This document shows, piece after piece, positions 22,219-27,185 of a DNA stretch of 27,185 nt. Origin of the DNA: Deltaproteobacteria bacterium (GTDB lineage: Bacteria; UBA10199; SPLOWO2-01-44-7); the NCBI GenBank assembly GCA_030688705.1, contig JAUYJH010000053.1, positions 1 to 27,185 of the forward strand. Direction: 5' to 3'. Position 1 is the first letter of the stretch. Every line of letters begins with the position of its first letter. Under the pieces are notes generated by a model. That model worked only from the letters and a program-made list of their open reading frames with translations. It was not told where the DNA came from and searched no databases. Made by a program: the position numbers and the translations under genes.

Positions 22219-23230
22219 CTTCTATCTCTTCCAGTCTCCTTGTGATCTCTTTTTTGTCCAGTCCCCGTCCGTTAAAACTGTGCAGGGTTTCCAGCGTCGT
22301 ATGAACCGGTTTGAATTTTAATTTGTGCCATGCCTTTGTTCCGTCCGCGATGCAAAGATATTTCAAAAAATGAATATGCTCCGCCGGCACCACGCCGATG
22401 TTGGCGTACCATAAAAAATCGGCCGCCGGATAGAGGAAAACAGTCGGTATGGGGACCGGCATTTTTCCCAGAATGTGAATGACCCGGGAGAGGGGAATCA
22501 CCCCTTCGGCCACGACATTAAAAATGCCCGGGTGATCTTTTTCGAGAACCTTGATGAATGCCCGGATCACATCGCTTTCATGGACAAACTGGACCAGCGG
22601 ATCAAACCCCATGGCGGTCGGCACCAATGGGTTTTGAAAAAAATGGGTTTTGAAATTGTTGACGGTCGGCCCCAGAATGGTAGCCGGTCTTAACACGGTC
22701 ACCACCTTGGTTGGATGTTTTTTCTGGAACTTCAGAAACTGTTCTTCCACTTCGACCTTGTCTTTCAAAAAAGGGCTTAAAAGAGTTCCGCGCGCCAGAT
22801 GTTCCTCGGTCAAAAAGTTGGGGTTATCGGGAAAGGCCCCATAGACATCGGTGGTCGAGGCCAAAATCAGCTTGTGAACAGGGGCGGCCGCGGCGGCGTT
22901 GAGAAGGTGCATGGTTCCCACAGATTGCACCTCATGGGCCTCTTCCAGATTGCGGATCGGCTGGGTCAAAAGGGCCGCGTGGACCACCGTCTTTGTCTTG
23001 TATTTTTCAAAAAGAGCGGCCAGTTTTTGATCGGCATCCCCCTCAATCAGATCAAAAGAGACCCATTTTGCCTTTTTGAGTTTGAAGGGGGGCTGCTTTC
23101 TGTCGATGGCCAGTATGTTCCGAAAGCGGGGATTGCTGTCGAGGTTTTTGAGGAGCGTGGAACCCAAAAAACCGGACGTTCCGGTGATGGCAATGTTGCT
23201 AGTATGTGCGGCTTTTGACGGCTTGCGCAT
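22205..23230 (-). CDS. NAD-dependent epimerase/dehydratase-like SDR protein
   Basis: 341 residues. GTSGFLGSTLL (about 17-27) is the Rossmann GxxGxxG loop, LAIDR ends the second strand, VHAALLTQP and ILASTTDVYG are the usual extended-SDR strands, and VLRPATILGP follows. At the active site the expected YxxxK is FLKDK: Phe154 stands where the catalytic Tyr should be, with Lys158 present. It may bind NAD(H) without normal redox chemistry, or use another residue. The coupling to an acyltransferase suggests a lipid or surface-polymer role, which is inference. Confidence 0.87.
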   Translation of the reverse strand: MRKPSKAAHTSNIAITGTSGFLGSTLLKNLDSNPRFRNILAIDRKQPPFKLKKAKWVSFDLIEGDADQKLAALFEKYKTKTVVHAALLTQPIRNLEEAHEVQSVGTMHLLNAAAAAPVHKLILASTTDVYGAFPDNPNFLTEEHLARGTLLSPFLKDKVEVEEQFLKFQKKHPTKVVTVLRPATILGPTVNNFKTHFFQNPLVPTAMGFDPLVQFVHESDVIRAFIKVLEKDHPGIFNVVAEGVIPLSRVIHILGKMPVPIPTVFLYPAADFLWYANIGVVPAEHIHFLKYLCIADGTKAWHKLKFKPVHTTLETLHSFNGRGLDKKEITRRLEEIEDATA

Positions 23231-23645
23231 AGGAAACCCAAGTGACGAGCCATATTACGATATCGACACCGGCGGCCACAATATAAAAGAAATGAACCGG
23301 ATGAAAAAGGGCGAGTGCCGCGAAGCCGAGCGCGGAAATCGCCTTGGCGATAATGATGGCGATGACCAAAGGGTGATAGCGGACCCAGTCGTGCTGGGCC
23401 ATGAAAGCAAGGTAAGAGAGGGTCATCATCAGGGCAATCGACAAAACCCACCAGATTTCAAATTGCGGAGGATTGAGAGGCTCGCTGGCGAAATTGAAAA
23501 AAACGGCGCCGAAACTGTCGAGGTAATTCAGAAAATAATTGGGATGAAACGCAAAAGTGGCGCCGACCGCGAAAAACGCGACAAACAAAACCCGCATCCA
23601 TAAAATGGCATCCCGTTCTTGTCTTGTAAAATGGGCGTCTCTCAT
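23199..23645 (-). CDS. Small four-helix membrane protein
   Basis: 148 residues from ATG 23645 (MRDAHFTRQE). Four hydrophobic segments lie at about 15-35, 63-82, 91-114 and 116-138. I recognise no family; it resembles small uncharacterised inner-membrane proteins with an aromatic-rich HDWVRYHPLV loop. The 3' end overlaps the SDR gene start by 32 bases. It starts 11 bases after the thiC stop, so it may be read from the thi transcript, although a family A palindrome lies at the boundary. Confidence 0.75.
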   Translation of the reverse strand: MRDAHFTRQERDAILWMRVLFVAFFAVGATFAFHPNYFLNYLDSFGAVFFNFASEPLNPPQFEIWWVLSIALMMTLSYLAFMAQHDWVRYHPLVIAIIIAKAISALGFAALALFHPVHFFYIVAAGVDIVIWLVTWVSYAQAVKSRTY

Positions 23646-23653
23646 ATTGGTGG

Positions 23654-23729
23654 TGTCATTGCGAGCCCCGGAGGGGCGAAGCAATCTCCCTGTGGATTGC
23701 TTCGTCGCCTTCAGCTCCTCGCAATGACA
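23654..23729. repeat. Family A element forming the thiC 3' end
   Basis: TGTCATTGCGAGCCCCGG...GAAGCAATC and its inverse GATTGCTTCGTC...CTCGCAATGACA. On the minus strand it encodes the last 24 residues of ThiC and the stop (TCA at 23656-23658). Confidence 0.8.
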
Positions 23730-25020
23730 AATTTCTTATCTTTTGCGTCACCTCCATCGAACAGAATTTAGGTCCGCACATGGAACAAAAGTGGGCGTCT
23801 TTAAAACCCTCTGCCGGCAGGGTTTCGTCGTGGTATTCTTTCGCCCGTTCGGGGTCCAAAGAGATCCGGAATTGTTCTTTCCAATTAAAGATGAAACGGG
23901 CCTTCGACAGGGCATCGTCCCTGTCCCTGGCCCCTTTGCGTTTGCGGGCGATATCGGCCGCGTGGGCGGCGATCTTGTAGGCGATCACCCCTTCGCGCAC
24001 GTCGTTTTTATTGGGAAGCCCCAGATGTTCTTTGGGGGTGACATAGCAGAGCATCGCCGCGCCGGACCATCCGGCCAATGCCGCGCCGATAGCCGATGTG
24101 ATGTGATCGTAACCGGGCGCGATATCGGTGACGAGGGGCCCCAAAACATAAAACGGGGCTTCAAAACAATATTCCATCTCTTTTTTGACGTTCATATCAA
24201 TTTCATCCATCGGGATATGACCGGGGCCCTCGATCATCACCTGCACATCGTGTTTCCAGGCCTTCTGCGTCAGCTCGCCCAAAACTTTAAGTTCCGCGAA
24301 TTGGGCCTTGTCCGACGCATCGGCAAGAGAGCCGGGGCGCAGGCCGTCACCCAGTGAAAAAGAGACGTCGTATTTTTTGAAGATTTCGCAGATTTTGTCA
24401 AAATTTGTGTACCACGGGTTTTCTTTGTTGTTGGCCAACATCCATTGCGCTATCAGTGCGCCGCCGCGGCTCACGATGCCGGTGATTCGGTTGCGGGTCA
24501 TCGGAATAAAGTCGCGCAAAACGCCGGCATGGATCGTCATGTAATCGACCCCCTGTTTGGCCTGGTGTTCCAGGATGTCGATCAGATCGTCTTCAGTCAA
24601 ATCTTCCACTTTTTTGACTTTCTGGATCGCCTGATAAATCGGTACCGTGCCGATCGGAACGGGGGAGGCCGCGATGATCGCCTCGCGAATTTTGTCGATA
24701 TCGCCGCCGGTCGAAAGATCCATGACGGTATCGGAGCCGTAATGAATGGCCATATGCAATTTATCGAGTTCTTCTTCCACGTTGGAGGTGACCGCCGAAT
24801 TGCCGATATTGGCGTTGATCTTGCATTTTGAGGCGATGCCGATAGCCATCGGTTTTAAGCTCGTATGGTTGATGTTGGCGGGGATTATCATCCGGCCGCG
24901 CGCCACTTCATCCCGGATCAATTCTGTTTCCAGATTTTCAACCTGCGCCACATATTGCATCTCTTTGGTGACAGTCCCTTTGCGGGCATGGTGCATTTGT
25001 GTTTTGTTTTTTTGATTCAT
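23656..25020 (-). CDS. thiC: Phosphomethylpyrimidine synthase ThiC
   Basis: 454 residues with AGGAG before ATG 25020. The radical SAM [4Fe-4S] motif is the ThiC-specific C-x2-C-x4-C (CSMCGPKFC) near the C-terminus. NSAVTSNVEEE, MTIHAGV and EGPGHIPMDEI are typical. It rearranges 5-aminoimidazole ribotide to HMP-phosphate, the pyrimidine half of thiamine. Residues 431-454 are translated from a family A palindrome and lie beyond the conserved end. It is the last thi gene of the cluster, 104 bases after thiH, a gap also filled by a family A palindrome. Confidence 0.97.
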   Translation of the reverse strand: MNQKNKTQMHHARKGTVTKEMQYVAQVENLETELIRDEVARGRMIIPANINHTSLKPMAIGIASKCKINANIGNSAVTSNVEEELDKLHMAIHYGSDTVMDLSTGGDIDKIREAIIAASPVPIGTVPIYQAIQKVKKVEDLTEDDLIDILEHQAKQGVDYMTIHAGVLRDFIPMTRNRITGIVSRGGALIAQWMLANNKENPWYTNFDKICEIFKKYDVSFSLGDGLRPGSLADASDKAQFAELKVLGELTQKAWKHDVQVMIEGPGHIPMDEIDMNVKKEMEYCFEAPFYVLGPLVTDIAPGYDHITSAIGAALAGWSGAAMLCYVTPKEHLGLPNKNDVREGVIAYKIAAHAADIARKRKGARDRDDALSKARFIFNWKEQFRISLDPERAKEYHDETLPAEGFKDAHFCSMCGPKFCSMEVTQKIRNLSLRGAEGDEAIHREIASPLRGSQ

Positions 25021-25036
25021 GATGTCTCCTTTTAGC

Positions 25037-25113
25037 TGTCATTGCGAACCCCTTTAGGGGTGAAGCAATCTCCCGGTATTCATGTAGATTGCTTCGCTGC
25101 GCTCGCAATGACA
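25037..25113. repeat. Family A element between thiH and thiC
   Basis: TGTCATTGCGAACCCCTTTAGGGG...GAAGCAATC and its inverse ATTGCTTCGCTGC...GCTCGCAATGACA. It lies just upstream of the thiC ribosome-binding site on the minus strand. Confidence 0.8.
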
Positions 25114-25124
25114 ACAGTTGAATG

Positions 25125-26066
25125 CTAAATCCAATCCTTCCACACCGCCTCATATCCTGCATGTGTAATAGCCGCGGCCACCTCGACCGGCGGACGATGA
25201 TCTTCTAATTCAAATTGTTTACCGCTTTCGTCGGGATGTAAATATCCTCCCGGCTCTGTCCGGGAACCGGCGCTCATCTGCGTAATGCCGATTTTTAATA
25301 ATTTGTCCCGCAGTTCCGGTTTTTCACGCGTTGACATAACAAGCCCGACTTCGGGAAGGGCCAGCCGAATAGAGGCGATCATTTCGGCCAGTTCCTCGTC
25401 GCTCACGGGGCAGAGGGCTGTAAAACCGGAGGCGCATTGTTTTAATCTGGGAAAGCTGATGGAAAATTGCGTCTGCCAATAATGTTTCATCAGATAACGG
25501 GCATGTTCAATCAAGCGGCGCGCTTCTTCTTGCCAAGGGCTCAAGCCCAGCAGACACCCCAGCCCCATAAAACGGACACCGGCCTTGCAGGCCGCTTCCA
25601 CATGAGCCAGTCGTTTGTCATAATCTTTTTTGGGTCCCCCCAGATGAACTTTTTGATACGCCTCGCGATCATATGTTTCCTGATAAATGACAACGCCGTC
25701 CACGCCGGCATCCGCCAGCTTTCGATAATCGGGCTCTTCAAACGGGGCGACCTCGATTGAAAGAAGAGCGAGTTTGGGGCGCAACTGCTTTGCGATGTCG
25801 CACAAATAATCGACCGATACTTTTTTGGGGTGTTCTCCGGCAACCAAAAGAAGATGTTTAAAACCTTGGGCCGTCAGGCAGGCCGCCTCTTGCAGAACCT
25901 GTTCCGCCGTTAACGTTTGGCGTTCAATTTTGTTGGGTCTTGAAAAGCCGCAGTACAGGCAGGTGTCGATACATTCGTTGGAGAGGTAGAGAGGGGCGTA
26001 GAGTTGGATCGTTTTGCCAAACCTTTGCACCGTTAGATGACGCGCTTTTTCGTAAAGAGTGTTCAT
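25125..26066 (-). CDS. thiH: 2-iminoacetate synthase ThiH, short N-terminus
   Basis: 313 residues from ATG 26066. LYLSNECIDTCLYCGFSR carries the radical SAM C-x3-C-x2-C cluster, and AGEHPKK, QETYDREAY and SAGSRTEPGGY are ThiH motifs. It cleaves tyrosine to dehydroglycine for the thiazole ring. E. coli ThiH is about 377 residues and has about 60 more residues before MNTLYEKARHLTVQRFG. Here the upstream frame (to 26210) is repeat sequence and antisense-like text, not ThiH. The N-terminal helices were therefore lost or never present, and a family D palindrome abuts the start. Confidence 0.93.
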   Translation of the reverse strand: MNTLYEKARHLTVQRFGKTIQLYAPLYLSNECIDTCLYCGFSRPNKIERQTLTAEQVLQEAACLTAQGFKHLLLVAGEHPKKVSVDYLCDIAKQLRPKLALLSIEVAPFEEPDYRKLADAGVDGVVIYQETYDREAYQKVHLGGPKKDYDKRLAHVEAACKAGVRFMGLGCLLGLSPWQEEARRLIEHARYLMKHYWQTQFSISFPRLKQCASGFTALCPVSDEELAEMIASIRLALPEVGLVMSTREKPELRDKLLKIGITQMSAGSRTEPGGYLHPDESGKQFELEDHRPPVEVAAAITHAGYEAVWKDWI

Positions 26067-26069
26067 ATG

Positions 26070-26157
26070 TATTGGACCATGGACTATGGACCAGGGACCA
26101 AGGACCCTTTTTGTTTTTGGTCCACTGTCCACTGTCCATTGTCCTTTGTCCATTCTG
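26070..26157. repeat. Family D element at the thiG/thiH junction
   Basis: GGACCATGGACTATGGACC, GGGACCAAGGACC, and the inverse GGTCCACTGTCCACTGTCCA plus TTGTCCTTTGTCC form a palindrome related to the insert in mnmA (8826-8865). It encodes the ThiG tail and abuts the ThiH start. Confidence 0.75.
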
Positions 26158-26905
26158 TCGGTGACGAGGCTTCTGCCCAGTTTTTCTTTTCCGCTCTTCC
26201 GGCCAAGCAAGCAAGGCGTCCTGCCTCAACCCCCAATCGAAATGCACGCGCCATCCCCACCGGATCTTCCGCCGTGGCAATCGCGGTATTCACCAGCACG
26301 GCATCGGCCCCCATCTCCATTGCCTCGGCCGCATGAGAGGGAACTCCCAAACCGGCATCCACCACCACCGGCACGGTGGCCTGTTCGATAATAATTTCCA
26401 ACGCCTCTTTTGTTTTAAGTCCCCGCGCGGAACCGATCCACGACCCCAAGGGCATCACGGCGGCGCAACCGGCCTCGGCCAACTGTTTCGCCAAAATCGG
26501 GTCGGCCTGAATATAAGGAAGCACCGTAAACCCCTCTTGAATTAATTGCGCGGCCGCCTTCAGCGTTTCGGCGCCATCGGGCAAAAGCCAGCGGGGGTCG
26601 GGAATGACCTCCAACTTGAGCCAGGTTCCAAGACCGGCCTCTTTGGCCAGTCTTGCAAGACGGACCGCTTCTAACGCGTTTTTGGCGCCGGAAGTATTGG
26701 GGAGAAGGCGATAACGATTCTTATCGATAAACCGTAAAATATCTTTTTCAGGGTGGGCCAAATCGACCCGCCGCAACGCAACGGTGACCATCTGGGCACC
26801 CGAGGCTTCCAGGGCCGTTTTCATCACATCAAAAGAAGAAAACTTGCCTGTCCCAAGTAGCAGTCGTGATTCGAACTCAATGCCGCTGATTTTTAATTTA
26901 TCCAC
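26084..26905 (-). CDS. thiG: Thiazole synthase ThiG
   Basis: 273 residues. LLLGTGKF, LLPNTSGAKNALEAVRLARLA, the Schiff-base Lys in WLKLEVIPD, and VVVDAGLGVPSHAAEAMEMGADAVLVNTAIA are all present. It condenses deoxyxylulose phosphate, dehydroglycine and ThiS thiocarboxylate into the thiazole phosphate. The phosphate-binding PLGAPIGSG loop of most ThiG reads PLGSWIGSA here. Residues about 250-273 (after AEASSPTE) are translated from a family D palindrome. The start overlaps the thiS stop. Confidence 0.95.
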   Translation of the reverse strand: MDKLKISGIEFESRLLLGTGKFSSFDVMKTALEASGAQMVTVALRRVDLAHPEKDILRFIDKNRYRLLPNTSGAKNALEAVRLARLAKEAGLGTWLKLEVIPDPRWLLPDGAETLKAAAQLIQEGFTVLPYIQADPILAKQLAEAGCAAVMPLGSWIGSARGLKTKEALEIIIEQATVPVVVDAGLGVPSHAAEAMEMGADAVLVNTAIATAEDPVGMARAFRLGVEAGRLACLAGRAEKKNWAEASSPTEWTKDNGQWTVDQKQKGSLVPGP

Positions 26906-27110
26906 CTTGCACTGCCGTGATCATTTCAATCCGGTCTCCATTTTGCGCAAACGTTTCCTGAAGGAGAGAACGCGTGATTATTTCATCGTTTTTGGCGATG
27001 GCCACATGCTTTGCCTCTATTTTTAATTGAGTCATTAACGCGGCCAGAGAAAGGGGGGAGTCCAAAGTATGGGGCTGGCCGTTCAGAAGAATTTCGATAG
27101 GTTCTGTCAT
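26898..27110 (-). CDS. thiS: Sulfur carrier protein ThiS
   Basis: 70 residues from ATG 27110 with GGAGGG 5-7 bases upstream; the longer frame to 27167 runs through the riboswitch. A ubiquitin-like fold ends in the Gly-Gly tail (TAVQGG) that is adenylated and thiocarboxylated. Family features include EILLNGQPHTL and NGDRIEMI. It overlaps thiG by eight bases, so sulfur carrier and thiazole synthase are made together. It is the first gene behind the TPP riboswitch. Confidence 0.93.
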   Translation of the reverse strand: MTEPIEILLNGQPHTLDSPLSLAALMTQLKIEAKHVAIAKNDEIITRSLLQETFAQNGDRIEMITAVQGG

Positions 27111-27112
27111 GC

Positions 27113-27185
27113 TTCCCTCCGCCGGTATTATCCGGATCAGGTTTATAAAGGGTCTATTCTCAGCCAACCGCAGGAGGAGCCAGGC
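27113..27185 (-). promoter_or_regulatory. TPP riboswitch (thi box), 5' end cut by the window
   Basis: Read on the minus strand, the conserved parts appear in order: CTGAGA (27163-27158), ACCC, CCTGAT (27141-27136), TAATACC (27130-27124), then the closing strand GGAGGGAA (27120-27113). The 5' strand of the closing helix lies beyond base 27185. GGAGGG is also the thiS ribosome-binding site, so ligand-bound RNA should block translation of thiS and the genes behind it. Confidence 0.92.

Noticed and set aside
27111..27167. Longer ThiS from 27167
   Set aside because: The extension would be translated from the TPP riboswitch; GGAGGG before ATG 27110 marks the true start.

Overview
The window reads as chromosomal DNA of an uncultured Gram-negative bacterium, most likely of deltaproteobacterial grade. 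The hints are a lipoprotein-like cyclophilin, a type IV pilin-like protein, an acyltransferase/short-chain dehydrogenase pair, a TPP-controlled thi operon and very many small dispersed palindromes. The lineage is an inference. There is no phage, integrase, transposase, rRNA or CRISPR array. Nearly all genes are housekeeping.

Layout. 1-866: 3' end of a ureohydrolase gene, a dispersed palindrome, a near-consensus promoter, a broken tRNA-Ala copy and an intact tRNA-Ala(GGC) lying inside a large inverted repeat. 867-6417: a coiled-coil/FHA protein, rmuC, nadK and nadD (divergent), a periplasmic-type cyclophilin, and a 472-residue protein ending in a HicA-like domain. 6419-10645: an FAD-linked oxidase divergent from mnmA-rnc-era, separated by a phased array of 11-bp palindromes. 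10646-14901: a large Tyr/Ser/Asn-rich pilin-like protein divergent from mutS. 14902-15843: about 940 bp of nested palindromes with two very small ORF candidates. 15844-20001: pyrR-pyrB-pyrC (pyrimidine synthesis) followed by pgi. 20016-21098: two unrecognised small proteins. 21067-23645 (minus): acyltransferase, SDR protein and a four-helix membrane protein with overlapping ends. 23656-27185 (minus): thiS-thiG-thiH-thiC behind a TPP riboswitch cut by the window edge; with ThiC they supply the thiazole and pyrimidine branches of thiamine synthesis (thiE, thiD and thiF are not here).

The most striking signal is a set of four dispersed palindrome families. A has ends TGTCATTGCGAG or TGTCATTCTGAG. 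B is built on TCATTCCCGC or TCATTCCGGCG. C is built on CCCTCTCCCC with GGGTGAGGGG. D is built on GGTCCATGGTCC. They occur between genes and also in frame inside essential genes: three times in pgi, once in mutS and once in mnmA. They also supply the stop codons or C-terminal tails of the ureohydrolase gene, pyrB, pyrC, thiC and thiG, and the start codon chosen for pgi. This resembles the palindromic elements found inside Rickettsia genes, but with several families active in one chromosome.
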